A stretch of DNA of 64,000 bases from Pseudoscleropodium purum (GCA_963969395.1 OZ017802.1:1118501-1182500), one strand, 5' to 3'; shown: positions 1 through 13,715, counted from the first letter of the stretch. A program made the numbers and translations. The notes: generated from the letters alone by a model not told the origin.

Positions 1-1516
1 TAGAAATCAAATTTTACCTCCAAGTATGTTGCTAGGAAAATTTCAGCATCTTTTCTCAACACTAAAACATTATAATCTTTCAATCTATATGGTCAAATGA
101 CTTCAAATTTGATTCACATCATCTATAACATGTTCACTACAAGATTGTGTAGTTAAGATCTTTATAACTTAGTGACATTTACATCTATATCACTTCAAAA
201 GCACTAATGTTTTGGAACCCAAAACGGCCTTAGGCGGTGAGGGGTTAAATAATGTAACTTAGTGAAAGTACACATTGGAGACTTCCAAGTTGGGGAAGGT
301 TCAAGTTTTTAAAAGAAATCAATAGAAACAACTATTTCAAAGGCCTTCAAAGTCTTTGGTACAATAACTTAACTTAAAATGAAGTCGTCTGTAAGGTAGG
401 AGGCTCAAATTCCATTCGGGCATTTACAATCACCCCTATAAATGGCATTGGAATGGATTGAAGGTGGTTCTTAAATTAGCCTCCATAGTCTTAAAAAAAT
501 CGAGAAAAAATATTATTCAATATTGCAAGAGCCAATCAATTTCCTTATTTTTCCATTTTAATTTAGAAGTTGCAGTGAACACTTTATGAAAAACCTAGGA
601 TCATAAATAGGGACCTATAACACTTCTCGTTTGAAAATTCATAACCAAATTAGAAGTAATCCAAAAAATATGAATTAGATAACAACTTGGATTAGATGCC
701 AATTCCTCTTGTCTTTCAAGGAAAATTTACTGAAAAATATTTTGAAAAGTTTCACTTGCCCAAAATTCAGTTCCAATGCTTAAGTGGTTGACTTATGAGC
801 CTCCTACCTTAGTTTCTCATGAGCAAAACCCACTAAGGTACGAGGCTCTAAAAGTGACCCTTTAAGGGCTGATCCGCCTTTTTCATAGGTTTGCATGAAC
901 AAAAATATTTTTAGCTCATTTTTCAGAGAAAGAAAAATGAATGCTTGACATAACACAAGTAGTTTCATATTTTTTGAAGCATTTTTGAATTAGTTATGAA
1001 TTTTCAAAGATTTTTGTAGTAGGTACCTATTTGTGACCATAGGTCTCCCAAAATCTGCCCCTTGCAACTTGTATAGTGATTTTTGAACCATGGAGGAAAT
1101 GATTGTCTCTTGGAAGGAAATAAGTAAATTTTTCTTGATTCATTCAATAGCAACAGTGATCCGTTTAAAGATCACCTCCCATCCATTTTACAATCAGCTA
1201 TGGGGCAGTTGCAAGGAGAGGGTCGCAATTACAGCCTCCTACCTTATAATAATGCAACTGTATGGCTGCAGTGTTCCAACATCTCTGAAAACAAAAACTT
1301 TTTATTACTTTTTCTTGCAGCAAAAGTAACCCTTTATTTGTGTCAAAAATTTAAAAACTAAAAATAATCTTTGTTCCATGAGGGTCACCATCATGGTGTT
1401 TGTACTTCTTCAAGAGTGCATCAAAGTCAACTCATACTATATGGCTTGGGTACAGTTTCAGTTTTGGTTTCAGTTTTGAGTGCAGATGCAAAATGAAGCT
1501 GTAAAAGTTGAACATA
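1..1516. other. AT-rich intergenic DNA, no gene seen
   Basis: I see no coding region, RNA gene or clear repeat boundary here. The short open frame at 1090-1329 has no recognisable motif and no support from composition, so it is not called. Confidence 0.5.
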
Positions 1517-2058
1517 GGGCTGCTTTACACGTAGAGGCCGGGCCAATTTTTCTTAAGGCCAATTGCACCAAATTTTAGCCCCTTTTGGGGAAGAGGTTGG
1601 CCTCAACTACTCACTAGAATAAGATCATAATGGGGGTTGATTCTCTCAAGTATAAAAGCCTTGAAGCCAAGAAGTTGGGCCAATTTTTAAAAAAATAGAA
1701 GGAAGAGAGAGGAGGCTGAGATTTTTAGGACTATTTTATACCTAGAGGTCAATTGCCCAAAATCCAGTAGATCTGATTTGTTAAAAATAATAATATTTTT
1801 AAAAACAATTTTTTTGATTAAAATTTGACATTGGCTCCTAAGCAAAGAAAGGCCTCCCATTTTTGGTGCACCCAATTTAGCAAGCTCGAGCCATATTAGA
1901 TTGTGTCCTTTTTCAAAAGAAAATTCATTGCACTAAATTGGCCCGGCCTTTAGGTGTAAAGGGGTTGGGACCAATTTTAGCGTTTTGTCCAATCATAAGT
2001 GAAGATTTTTGGCCTTTGATACAATAAATTGGCCCAACCTCTAGATGTAAAGCGGCCC
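1517..2058. mobile_element. MITE, probably PIF/Harbinger-like
   Basis: The ends form an imperfect inverted repeat. The left end starts GGGCTGCTTTACACGTAGAG and the right end, read on the other strand, starts GGGCCGCTTTACATCTAGAG. The flanking triplets are ATA and TTA, so a 3-bp target duplication is only approximate. The interior holds further partial copies of the terminal sequence, for example near 1928-1970, which suggests nesting or internal duplication. There is no coding capacity. The termini resemble those of the element at 5526-5857 (GGGSYGCTTYACA), so both are likely one family. Confidence 0.55.
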
Positions 2059-2465
2059 TTAGTATGGTTTCTCCTCCAAGCCACTTGTGGTTGGAGCTTG
2101 GTATTCTTTTCCTTGCAATGAAATCTTGTTTCATTTGTTTAACGCATGAATGCCTGAGGCACCAAAATTTGGTGTTTGCAAAACTTTGAAGTTAAATAAA
2201 ACCTAATCAAATTGCTATTTTTAGTAATTTATGTTTTTGATAGATTCTTCTTAAATTCTTGTTTTAGCATCAAAAATTCGATTTTGAAAATAAATGATAG
2301 TGATTTTTCTATTCAACATTTTATACAAGGATACCCATTGCAATCTTGACTTCTCATAGTGTTGAGAGCTCTTGTAAATGAGCCTGAAATACACCAGGAC
2401 TTGAAGAAAAAATCACATTCAAAATTCATTTAAAAAAATTGTAGAGTAGATTTTGAGAAGCCACT

Positions 2466-2655
2466 AAAAATGATGTTTTGTATCTTATATTCAATTGTAG
2501 GATCTTATAGTGAACTTGTATAGGACTAGGTGGAATTTTTTTTGGTAAAGTTGATACAATATAGGTGGAATTTTACCAAAAAAATTCCACCTAGTCCTAT
2601 ACAAGTTCACTATAAGATCCTACAATTGAATATAAGATACAAAACATCATTTTTT
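2466..2655. repeat. Long foldback (hairpin) repeat
   Basis: Two arms of about 84 bp, 2466-2550 and 2571-2655, are nearly perfect reverse complements separated by about 20 bp. The only clear difference is the length of an oligo-T/oligo-A run. Transcription in either direction would give a long stable hairpin. It may be a foldback element or a source of small RNA. No target duplication was recognised. Confidence 0.8.
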
Positions 2656-2997
2656 TTTTGTTTAAGTATGGAAGACTTCTAATAAGATCATGCACTATGA
2701 AGATGTACTTGAAATTCCCAAAACATTGCTCTATTTTGTAAACATTTTCTTATTTCATAGTTTGTGAAAATAAGAATCTGAATGATAGATTGAAAGATTC
2801 AACAAGTGTCCAAAAAAATTAAATGGAAAAAAAAACCCTCCAATTCCTATAGTCATTTGATTGCTAATGCATTCACCTTAACTTAGTGACTAAACCTTGG
2901 GCGAGACTCATGGTCCCGTTGTGTCATCTTTGAGTTTCCAAATTGTTTTAATGACTATTACCTTCTAAAAAAATGTCTAGGTGACTTTTGTCATCTA

Positions 2998-3217
2998 TGG
3001 TAGAACCACCCATTATTGACCACTTTAGGGATTCCACATATGTTCTAGAGCAGTATAAGGCAATGTAAATTTCCATGATTTGATGAGTCCCAACTTTGAA
3101 AAGGAAGAAAAACACATTCTACACTTTGGTTGAAAATTTGTTCTAGCCTTTATTGCCACTATTTTTAGCCCTAGAGGTTGGAAATGAGTCTTTGGTCAAC
3201 AGTGGGTGGTTCTACCA
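2998..3217. mobile_element. Tc1/mariner-type MITE with TA target duplication
   Basis: The 25-bp ends at 2998-3022 and 3193-3217 are inverted repeats with two mismatches. Both start TGGTAGAACCACCCA. TA lies directly outside each end (2996-2997 and 3218-3219), the target duplication expected of Tc1/mariner elements. The 220-bp element has no coding capacity. Confidence 0.75.
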
Positions 3218-3219
3218 TA

Positions 3220-5525
3220 TCTCAACCTCCATCGATGAATTCCATATTAATTGGGTGGCTCAACATCCTACAAGACATTGGCCCAACATTGGCCCAACAT
3301 CCTATAAAACTCATTACTGCTAAAGGACAAAGTCTATTATCATGTAGTCAAACTTGAAAGTCCTATACTCTATATCCATTTCTTCTATATTTATATATGA
3401 ATTTTTTTGGTTTTATTTTTTAGAGATGAAATAACATGTCTTATATTTGTCATAAAATTTTCAAATCTTTTTGTGAAAATTTTAAAGTTCTATAAATTTT
3501 TGAAGAAGAAATGAAGAAAATTCAAATGAAATACTAATCATGTTCAAAAAAACAAAAAAATTCAAAATAGAATTATATTATAATATAGAACATTGTAGTA
3601 TGAATGAAGTTTTAATCTCATTCCATCTTTAAAAATATTCTAATAGATTTTCAACTTCAAACTTCATTAAAAAAACTTCTTTTAAGGAATTTTTAAAGAT
3701 TTCTAAGCGGAGTAGAAACTTCACTTTATAAGCTTTGTTTTGCAAATTTTTCTCAAAAGCAAAAGAATTCTTTTAATTTCAAAATCAAGTTTTAAAGGAA
3801 AAAAAATTCAAAGTATTGAAATACATTGGATAATGTACCATTTTTTTATAAACTACCCCATATAAAATAAAAAAGAATGAATCTTATCAGGTGCAATATC
3901 TACTCTAATTGAATTTTTTAAATACATAACTTTCAATATTTTCTAGCAATATTAATCTTTGGAGCTATAGCCATAGCTTGTCAATTTCCTAATTTTAGAT
4001 TGAAAAGGTAAATTTGGTTTATACCATGATGAATATGAAACAAGCTTTGCACTGAAAGACCATCATGTTTGTTAGAATCTAAATAAGGACAAATAAGCAT
4101 GATGTTGATAAGTTTATTTTAGCCCATCTAGCAATTAAGAGGTTGAAGAAGAGTAGCATGTATCTGACATAATTTATACGTTTAGGAAAGGATCTATATA
4201 GAGCAAAATACCTAAAGAATTTGAACTTTTCTTTTAAAGCATGGTTGGGCTCTTATATGTGATTTTCCATATTAGATTGATTATTGGGGTAGCATGAAGC
4301 AAGACAATTCTTCCAATAAAAAGGTTGCATCCTCTATTCAAGACTCTCATGAGCTTGCTCAAGGCTCTACTAGTGTTATAGAAGAATCAAATGCCACTTT
4401 ACTAGAGACCCCTCAAACACTTGTTGAAATCAACATATTGGATTTTCATTCCAAGTAACTGACATAGTATTATTGATCTTGTTGCTACAATGAGACAAGA
4501 TAAATATAATTCTTATTTTCCAACTACGTAGAAACACAATCCACTTAGAATTTTTGAAAGTTTATTATTAATTGATTCATTCTTGTATGTAACATTTACA
4601 TGACGTAAATAGATGTTTGATGGATTACAATATAGCTTGCCAACGATGTAGAGAATGATAGTGCAACATTGCATATTGAAATCATACAATTATTAGCTCT
4701 GTTAATTTGGCAATTTTCTAAACATCAATCAACAAAATTAACAAAGTCATATTGGTATATAACTAAAATAAGGTGACTTAGCATTTTTGGATGTATAAAT
4801 TAATATATATTCTTTAAAATTGTAGATTTATCTTTTGATAAAATGAGCATATTTCTTAGATTTGTAAATCTTGAGGGAGTTGTTTCCTCTTGGATTTCTC
4901 ATGCCAAGGTTCATTGTTAAGGCCTCCCTCCCTCCCTCCCTCTTCCATTACTCTTCTAATCAAAGAAATCTCACAATGACGGTTGAATTGTTTGCTTGAC
5001 TTTAATTTTTGTATAGTTTTGTTTTGTATTTGATGTTGTTGTAGAAATTTGTGATTATTGTTTAGGTTTTGAAGAAAAACTTGTTGTTGGTTTTTTTGTA
5101 GCCAATTGTATTGACACCTTGCAAGTATCCATTTGATCATCCTAGGCAAAAACAAATTCAACAATTTGAACTATTGTTCATTAGTGAGAAGTTTATCATA
5201 TGGTCTATGAACTTTAATTTGGGGAGGGAAATTGGTGTCAAATCTTGCCAATTTACTTAGTCTTCTTTAATTGTAAGTTGATAACGTCTTTTAGTCCATT
5301 TCACTACAATTAGTTAAGCTATTACTACAAGAACAATTGCTTAAAACAAATTAATGTCAAAAAATAGTATAGTTAACTTTGGCATTAAATTTTGGTTAGA
5401 ATATTTTAATTTGAAAAATCTTTTGTGTGCTCTTTAGCAAATGATTAGATTGATTCTACCAACTGTTGATGTTTACTATTGTGATTGATTTTGAAGCTCA
5501 AAGATCTAAAGAAGTTTGGACCTAA
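3220..5525. other. AT-rich intergenic DNA, no gene seen
   Basis: No gene is supported. A short CCCT/CCTC-type microsatellite lies near 4921-4945. The minus-strand open frame at 4856-5164 is glutamine- and asparagine-rich because of local base composition and is not called. Confidence 0.45.
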
Positions 5526-5857
5526 GGGGTGCTTCACACATGGGCCAACCAAGTTGAGAGGCCATGGGAATTCATGGCCAAACTTTGGGCGAGAGTCCAA
5601 AGAAATGGGCAATTCGATGGACTCTCAACCAAAGTTTGGATCGCCACAAAGTGACAACCCAAACTTTGGTCAAGAGTCCTTCGTGACGCCATTGCCATGT
5701 AGGAGCTTGGGCTTCCATGTAGGCTTTTTAGAGGGTGACGGACTTTGGATTGTGCCGCCTTGTGTGAAGGGTCGAGAGACCAAAGTCAAGGTTTTCTGAA
5801 ATTTGATTGGTGGAAGCCAACAAACTCTCAACCTTGGGCCCATGTGTGAAGCGGCCC
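5526..5857. mobile_element. PIF/Harbinger-like MITE with TAA target duplication
   Basis: The left end GGGGTGCTTCACACATGGGC and the right end, read on the other strand, GGGCCGCTTCACACATGGGC are inverted repeats. The triplet TAA flanks both sides (5523-5525 and 5858-5860), matching the 3-bp TWA duplication of PIF/Harbinger elements. The interior repeats the words CCAAACTTTGG and GAGAGTCC several times. The open frames inside are products of these repeats, not genes. Confidence 0.7.
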
Positions 5858-6462
5858 TAAGAACCAATAATCCAAATGTAGCCATAGTCCAAATTCAAAG
5901 GAAATGAACTAGTATGAGTACTATAGACAATTGTAATATTGATGCATCTATTTCAATTTGAAATATGATTGGACTAAACTAAGATGAAAATTGAACTGAA
6001 GGCATGATATTATTAGTACAAGCATTTCATTCTTTAGTAGGCATTGATATTGTTTTTCAATGATGATCATTGCATATTTCCAACAACTACATGGCATCAA
6101 ACTTCATAATATATTTGGGATAAGAGTGATGCAACATGGAAGTTGAGATTCCCCTTGGAGATATTTAATCTTTCTATTGTTGTAGTATATGCTAAATTAT
6201 AATATTATATATACTAAATTTGTTTTTCAATTGTAGATAGGCCAAACCTCAAAAATGCTTAAGGCATTGTTCAACACTATAGCAAATTCAATGCTAACAA
6301 ATTGTATAGCTTGAGCATTTGTTAGAGAGAGGAAGAAAAAAATACTATAAGCAAAAAGTATTTTGGAGAATTGAACAATATTTTTGTCAAACTTGCATGG
6401 ATTTATGGATAAATTAGTGAATGTCATGATGCGAAACTAGTTTCAAAAGTGTGGGACGTATA

Positions 6463-6683
6463 CATTAGAAGATTTTGGGGGCCTCTAGATGCCTGTGAGT
6501 TATCACAACCTGCGAATGCATGAAACAGGTTTGGCGCAGCGGTCTAACGTGGCCAAGACCCTGCCACGTCATTGACCCAATTTTTTTTTTTATGAAAAAG
6601 AAAATTCTAACAACAAGCCGTTCCCCTTGCTGTAAGGGACATGCTTGAAACAGGCTTCTGGACCCCCCAAAACTCTTCTAATG
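6463..6683. mobile_element. Short inverted-repeat element (MITE-like)
   Basis: Ends of about 33 bp (6463-6495 and 6651-6683) are inverted repeats with a few mismatches and indels. Both begin CATTAGAAGA and continue through a TTTTGGGGG block. No exact target duplication could be assigned. The interior holds a GTGGC...GCCAC palindrome like the one near 22,242. There is no coding capacity and the superfamily is unknown. Confidence 0.55.
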
Positions 6684-8700
6684 TTTGTGCTTCAAATCAA
6701 CATTATGATGGTATGATAATTTAGTGAGAATCCAATGTGAGAGAAGTAGACCATAAAAAAAGTTAGCTAAATTTAAATTTAAAACTATACAAAATATTTT
6801 ATTGTGAGCCAAATTATTCTATAGACTTTAGTACAAATTTATCTATGAAGTTTTTGCATGTCTAGAAATGGACAATAGACAAAGTGAAAATCTTTTGTTG
6901 ATATTGAACATAAACTTGAAGTAACTATAATAGTATAAAATTTTGCAAGTAGCCTACACTTTGGTCCTATTATAAAAGTAAATGGTTCTAATTGGTCAAC
7001 AATTCACATATGAAAAGACAACTAAAATTGAATACACACACACACATGACTTCAAAAGGGTTGAGAATAAATTGAACAAAATTTAATGTCTTGGTGAATA
7101 TCCACTTCAACAACCAATGATTGCATATAGAATGTATAACTCCAAGTCAAAGACAAATAAACCCTTCATAGAATAAACAATGTATGTACAATGCATTGAA
7201 CACTATATACCAAATTTTTTGGTAGTACCATCAACAATATACAAATTGATTAAAAAAATACAACAAGGCAGTATAGAAATGTATACCTATCACTAATGAC
7301 AATATCACGATTAATACTTACATCAACCAAAAAAATTCCATTCATTTTCTCTAAGATTCATCCATGCTAGATTTGCCATGGTGGCATTGGCTTCCACCTA
7401 AATTGGCTTATATGGATGTCAACTGAACAAATGTTGCTCACCAATTCAATTGCTTTAAAAGAAGTGGATGGATAGAAAACCAAAATTCCTTAATGAATCA
7501 TTTATCATTCCTCTTGGATGTGCTAGTATGTTATTTTATGCTTATGTAGACCTAGTCACCTAAACCAATAGAAAACTCTTCATTGTTATATAAACCAACT
7601 TTTCTTGAATCTACAAAGGAGATCAATAAAAGTCCTCTTGCATTTATCTTCCAAAGGATTTCAAATCTTTGGTAGTGGTAGGTGGTAGTAGTTGGTAATA
7701 CTTGTGCATGCAAAGGGTGGAGGAATTTGTTTGGATCTCGGTCAGTGAAGTATGTATGCAAGTATTAGGAGTATGACTAGAATTCCATAATAATTTGGAC
7801 TTATAGGATGTGGGTTGGCTCTAAGTAGGAGATGGAACGGATAGTGTGAGTGTTGAAGATGAACAATTTGTATTTGGAGAGGGGGTGGAGATTGCTATAG
7901 TAGGGATTCTAGTATATTTCCTATGAGCCAAAATGTGGGTTTGATTTTTATGACAATTGTATTAGACAAGGTGAGGTGAACATTGTATCTCTAGATTTTA
8001 GAGCATAGATTTGGGGGATCAAATCTAGGACCAACATATAAGAACTTTAAGCAAAGAATAGTAGATGGGGGGCAAGATATTGTCAATTCTATTTTTTTCC
8101 TTTGTTTACTATAAGAAAATGGGCACAAATGTGATTGCAGAAGAATTACTTCTTATTTGGAATGACTATAGAATGACTTTTGTGCCCTAATTGTGGGTTC
8201 AAGGAATGTAGAAATTTGCAAAACAATAGAAAGAAGAGTGGGTATTTTAATTAGGGGAGAACAATTAGTTGCAAGTATGTAAGGTTTAGGTGGTTTTAGT
8301 TGTAAAAAAGAGATAAATCGTATTGATTCAAAAATGCCTATTCCATGGCATGTATCAAGGGCTCATAGCTATGGTAGTGGTATTCAAATTTTCACAAGTA
8401 GAAGGCATAGTATTGATAATGTAGAAGAAGATGCTAGTATAGACCATGTTAACATTAGTTTGGCTCTTAGGGGCCAAGGCTTGTATTTAGTTAATGTGAC
8501 ACTTGTCATGCAATTTGAATTATGCCATGTTGCCTTTCTATAAAGCTCCAAATAATTTAATCAATTCATCTCTTAAGAAAAAATGACCATCTACATCTTG
8601 TTATTCTATATTGCTACTATTCAAATCCTCAAATGACAAGTCTTTGTCCGAAAAAAACAAACTATTGTTAAATAATCTTGCAACTATATCCTTTAACTTA
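6684..8700. other. AT-rich intergenic DNA, no gene seen
   Basis: Only scattered short frames without motifs occur here. A small CA microsatellite lies near 7033-7045. Confidence 0.4.
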
Positions 8701-8711
8701 GGTTCATGTTA

Positions 8712-9570
8712 TTCATCCTCTACAATCAAGTTGTGGAGGATGCAACAATTGAACACAATGTCATGTATAACATCTATACTCCAATGGTAGTAGGAAGAGC
8801 ATATGATGGCAAATGCCGGGCTTTGAATACTTCAAAGCAACACTCCACATCTTTGCAAACCGCCTCATGTCACTATGAAAATAGCCCTACTTTTCATCTA
8901 GGATCATGTGGATAGTTTAATTATACAAAACAAGACTACTTTAAATAAATGCCATTAGTTAGTACATAGTACTTGATGTATTCATATCTTTAGCTTCATT
9001 TGTTAGCATATTGTGGAAAAGTTGGAATTAGTCCAACACATTTAAGTCATTGTTAAATCCTGGCAAGCTCAAAAAATTGTGTAAATCCTCACTAGCTATT
9101 TCAGAGACAACTTGTAATCAACAAGTATTTCAGAGACAATCTTTGAATTCAACCCTTGCTACAAGACAAAAGTGTTTCAATGACTTCATGTAGTTTTTCT
9201 TTCATTTGTCCTACAATAGTCGTCAGTTGTAGTATTTTGCACAAAACTTGTAACACACAAGAGAAGTGCTACAATGATTTTTTGGTGGGGGGATAAACTG
9301 TCTAAACCACAAGCATCTACTTTTTGCACAAAAGAACTATCAAAACTACAAATTCTATCTATGATATATGTAAAAACAAAGAATGGTGCATACGGTACCT
9401 TTTACAAAATAAATTAGGTCTATATACATGGGATCTAAGAAGTAGTCTGTGCATCTTTTGTCAATTTCTAGCAATACTTGGAACTCTACTAGTCCGGGAA
9501 CTTCTAGCACACGTAGGCATGCATGCTTGTTGTCTTTCTACATCTCTAGAAGCCATTGCAAATTGAAATT
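8712..9570 (-). pseudogene. Decayed PIF/Harbinger transposase
   Basis: Reading the minus strand with many stops and frameshifts recovers blocks matching the Harbinger transposase at 19,845-21,134. Near 9560-9370 is an N-terminal block containing VYRPNLFCKRYRM and SLFLHI, against VYGPGIFQRHYRM and LFLRIM in the better copy. Near 9240 is DYCRT-like sequence. Near 8860-8716 is a C-terminal block ending CCILHNLIVEDE, against CIILHNMIVENE. The central DDE region is largely missing or unreadable. No terminal repeats were found. It is a non-functional relic of a cut-and-paste transposase. Confidence 0.65.
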
Positions 9571-9770
9571 GTCCTCATCTTTATCCTCTTCTATAATTTC
9601 TCTAATAGCTAGCAATTTAGCCTTCAAAGGATGCATTCTCTCAAGCCTTGTATACCAAATGAACACAAGAATAGCTCTAAGGGAGTTGAAAAAATGCAAC
9701 AATAGAAGACCAAAAGAAAATTGTTGCATGGATGAGTGTCTCAAAAGTGCCCCCCATGGCTTCACTATAA

Positions 9771-12700
9771 GTCACTAAAACCAAAGGTGTCTATTTATCA
9801 TAGATAAATAGTCAAATACTCATTCCTATGTGGGCTCTTTCATTGAAAAGTGTATGATCTACATCCTCACTTGTTGGCACCCAACTTTGAATTAGAAGTA
9901 TATGTCACTTAGTGATGTTACTTTTAGCTATTTCCTTTGATGACTACTACTATTGAAAAAAAATTAAAGTCAAAGATGGCTTACTTTTATCTTTTGAAAG
10001 GAAATCCAATAGAAAAAAATAATAATCATTATTATTATTCATTCAAAAACATCCCCCAAAATTTTATCTTTATTTTCACTATTAAAAAGTTGTCAACTTT
10101 GTATTAAAAAAAATTCTTATAATATAAGAAGTGTTTCACTCAAGCAAAAACTTCGGAGCACTTCTAAGAAAGTCACTAGAAAATATTTAAATATATCAAT
10201 ACTCTCAAAAAAGTCTATGTGTAATGTTTTGTTTAGTTGGGACAATCCATATACTACATTTCAAAAGTACCATACTCCTATTAAAAATTGAAAGTTCTTA
10301 AATTAACTACATAAATGTCTTCATAATCAAGTTGTTACGTATTTTGGGCAAAAAAATTGTGAAAGACATGATTGACCATTTGTGGCATAGAGTCCTTGTT
10401 ATGCTAACATATTCTAAAAACATCTTTGTGATTAGTTTATTGGAATATTCATCCATGCATCTATCTAAGATTTTTGCGTCGTAGTCCTTATTCAACTTAC
10501 ACTTTGGACGTTTTTAAGTTTTAGCTCTACAATTTCTACAAGCAATTGTTTTGAATCCTATCAATAGTAATTTGGAGGCAGTCTTTAACGGACTATAGTG
10601 ACAACTTTTCTACCATGGCTACATAATAGGGATGAGTGGAGATGTTCTCTTGTGCTTGAAAGGGATTGTAGGAATCCACCTATGCTAATTTGGTGAGCTT
10701 GTTGGGCATAAGTGATTGGTGGTACTCTAAAAGTACTTTGATTTTTACTTGTCAAACACTGCAATAGAGTAGCAAGAACATGGAGCTTCACTTTTGAGAA
10801 GTGCAAATTGGAGAGTTTATAAAACATGTCGACAAACAAAAAGACTAAATCTATTTTTTTATAAGATAGTTGGCAACAAGATTAAGAGGATATTCATGGT
10901 TTGATACAACTAGGTTCCAATGTAATAGGTAACTGTTCCCCGGGAGTTGGTTATTGATAGTGAACCATCACCTTTGAGCCTGACGAAGCTTGAGTCTGGA
11001 TTGATGGTGACATGTCACTAGCAATAACTGGTTCACAGGGATGATTACCGCACATAATCATCCACCTCAGAGACAAGCCAACACAACTACCGCTTGATCT
11101 AGTTGTCGTGGTTTGAAATTCAAAGTTTAAATTTATATTGGAGTGCAATTTTCATTCTCATGAGCTCTGATTGTGCAATGGCATTTTGAAGTAGGTATGT
11201 TATTTTTGATGCTATTGTGATTGCTTTGACGCTTTGAATTTGGTGCATTGGTTTCATGTTTTTGCAATGACAAGGAACATTGCTGAAATTATTAAGTTGT
11301 GTAAGGGTCTACATTCATGCTCACAGCCTCGACATCGATTGATGAAATTAGAGAGATGCAGCGCGAGAATACGAACGAGCTCTGTACAGATGGTTATCAT
11401 GAATCAATGCCCTTGCTCATAGCCAATCTAGATGTGACACATCGGTGAGAATTTGAGAGCGGCCGGTTACGTTCTCATATTGATAATTCCTAAATGAGTG
11501 CTGTATTTTTGACGAGAAGTTGAAATTGCCAATTTATGAATGGATGAATACTCATATAAGGACAGATGGATGAAGACAAAAGGACAGCTTGAGTATACAA
11601 TGAGTTCTGGTCAAGCTTCTTCAAGGAGGAAGCACAAAAGTATTATTGTGTGACTGCATATGGCAACTGTATTTTCTGGAATTTGTTCGAAGTTATCAGT
11701 TTATTTTGAATCAGGCACAGCAAAAGCTTGAACTTAATTGGTCACCGAGTAGAAGCCGAGCGGAAGGACATTTTGAGCTGACATTTTTGTTCGTTGATCT
11801 GTGCACTGAGAAAGAAGCGAAGATTGAACTCAGAGGTTGGCTTCAAGGATCACCATTGAGAGCAGTGTCAGCGACTTGTTTCAGCTGTGCTACAGATCTT
11901 TTGTGAATTCTGGTGAGTGTCCAATACGAAGCATCATAGTCTAATTTGGTATGATTTCGACATTAGTATCAGGAGAGATTTTCTTGTTTCATTTTGCTGA
12001 AAGGAACTACAATTGTGAGAACTTAACCTAATTGCTGCAATAGGATTGACTTGCAAAAGACTGTGTCAGAGGTTGTCTGGCGTAGGGTTAGCTTTTGTTG
12101 AGTCAATGGACTCTTTCTGCAAGAGGGCTCACATTTAAGGGTCATGCACGAGAGTCCATTGATGACCTGAAACGTTGGCTCAAAATGCGCAAAAATGCTA
12201 AAACATTAGACAGGAATAGAGACAGGTGGTTAGCCCAGTTGCGTCTGTACGGCATAACTACCACAATGAAGATGACCAAGGCAGATGTGATGGATGCTCT
12301 CATAGCTGCGGTCTCAGGAAGACTGAGCGGACCCTTGAAGGATATGCTCCAGCTGGAGAGGGAATCGGCGTAGAAGTTTTTTTAGCAAATGCAGAGGCAA
12401 GGGAGAAGGATTATGCATCCTTTAGCGAGGAATATTGTTCTGTGAAGTATAGCCAGTATAGCCAGCGATATCTAAGCGAGAAATTCTTGAGTGGCACAAA
12501 CGATGAGAGGTTGATGGTTTTTTGGCTTCATCAAAGGTGGTATGACGGGTAGAATGTGCATGATGCTGCCGCAAAGATATTATGACGGACAGGAGGACAA
12601 TGAAGAAACCAATTCAGAGGACAATGGTGGAGACAACAACCTATGAGGTGAATGGCAAAGAGGAAGACTCCCAAGAGAGTAACAAGCAAAAGAGGTAAGA

Positions 12701-13715
12701 AACATTGCCTCAGAATGCTTTCCTCTCGTCCTCTGCAATCTTCAACTTCAGCATCGGTTTTGGAAGGAATGCTAGGCTCAAGTAAAGATCTCCCTCACCC
12801 AGTTCATTTGTTTCCCAACATCAAAGGTGCCGTTCAGTTGGCGAGGTCAAGAAACTTTTGAAAGAGGTGGGATCCAAGAACTTACAGGTAACATTGGTTG
12901 TTTGGAATTTTTGAGCTAGACCCGAGAGCAGATTGATATGCAAGGCTGGTCGTATGTATAGGAATGCTGTTTTGATGGATTCTTTAATTGTATCTCCAGT
13001 CATTCCAAGCACTCGCAGTCCCATCAGATATTCTCAAATAGAAACCATCGAGAAAAATTCCTGCAAATTGTGCATTCCATCCATTATTCTACAATATGTC
13101 TCCTCGTTACATAGCGCTTAGGTATGTCAGTCAGACTTGTATTCTGGACCAATACTCGATAAATTGTTCATATTCGAGATTTGAAACGGCTCACATCCTT
13201 AAATAGAGCTTTAACCTTCCCAAACAGAATCATAGATTGAAAGCTTGCAACTCGGAGGGCATGTGGTGGAGCTGATAAGCTGAATTGTGAGAAAGCATCA
13301 CATAAGCTGAATTGTGAGAAAACATCTCTGAGGGTCCCAGTACATTTCGATCTTGAGCTTGATCTTGATGCAATACAACAAGGACTTGAAGCTCCACATT
13401 GACTTCAAAAGCTTTGTAGGCACATAAGATTTTTGAATCGACTAGGCCATGACCCCTTTTCATTTTTTTCAGTTTAAGAGTACTCCTCTAATTTCAACTA
13501 ATAACTCAATGTATGAGCAAGACATTCACTGAAATCTTATGAATCAACCCTCCTGGAGAGGGATATTTCTACTATAATGTGCCAGCGAGAACAAGCTTTT
13601 CCTAGCTAGCCTTCAATAATTCTATACATTTCAAGTGCAGACAAGAAAATATATCCTTGCAAATTTGCGAGTGGCCAACTCGAAATAGCATTAATAGCAG
13701 ATTCACCGTGGTTTG
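9771..13715. other. Region without a recognised gene
   Basis: GC content rises after about 10,900, and several short open frames follow on both strands. Apart from the weak call at 12,095-12,373, none shows a motif I recognise. The region may contain exons or remnants of an unrecognised gene. Confidence 0.35.
12095..12373 (+). pseudogene. Unrecognised open frame, possible gene fragment
   Basis: A 92-codon frame has balanced, protein-like composition. A charged, helix-prone stretch (residues about 20-60, with RESIDDLKRW and KADVMDALIAAV) resembles small helical nucleic-acid-binding modules, but I cannot assign a family. A further charged frame follows in another phase (12,370-12,552), and basic sequence (KRKTPKRVTSKRGKKH) at 12,652-12,720. 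Together they may be a frameshifted gene remnant. No start or promoter is convincing. Confidence 0.25.

Noticed and set aside
6530..6560. TGGCGCAGCGGTC resembling a tRNA A box (SINE head)
   Set aside because: No B box follows at the right distance and the stretch lies inside an inverted-repeat element.
8334..8543. 69-codon plus-strand frame as a gene
   Set aside because: No motif, no neighbour support, and chance frames of this size are common here.
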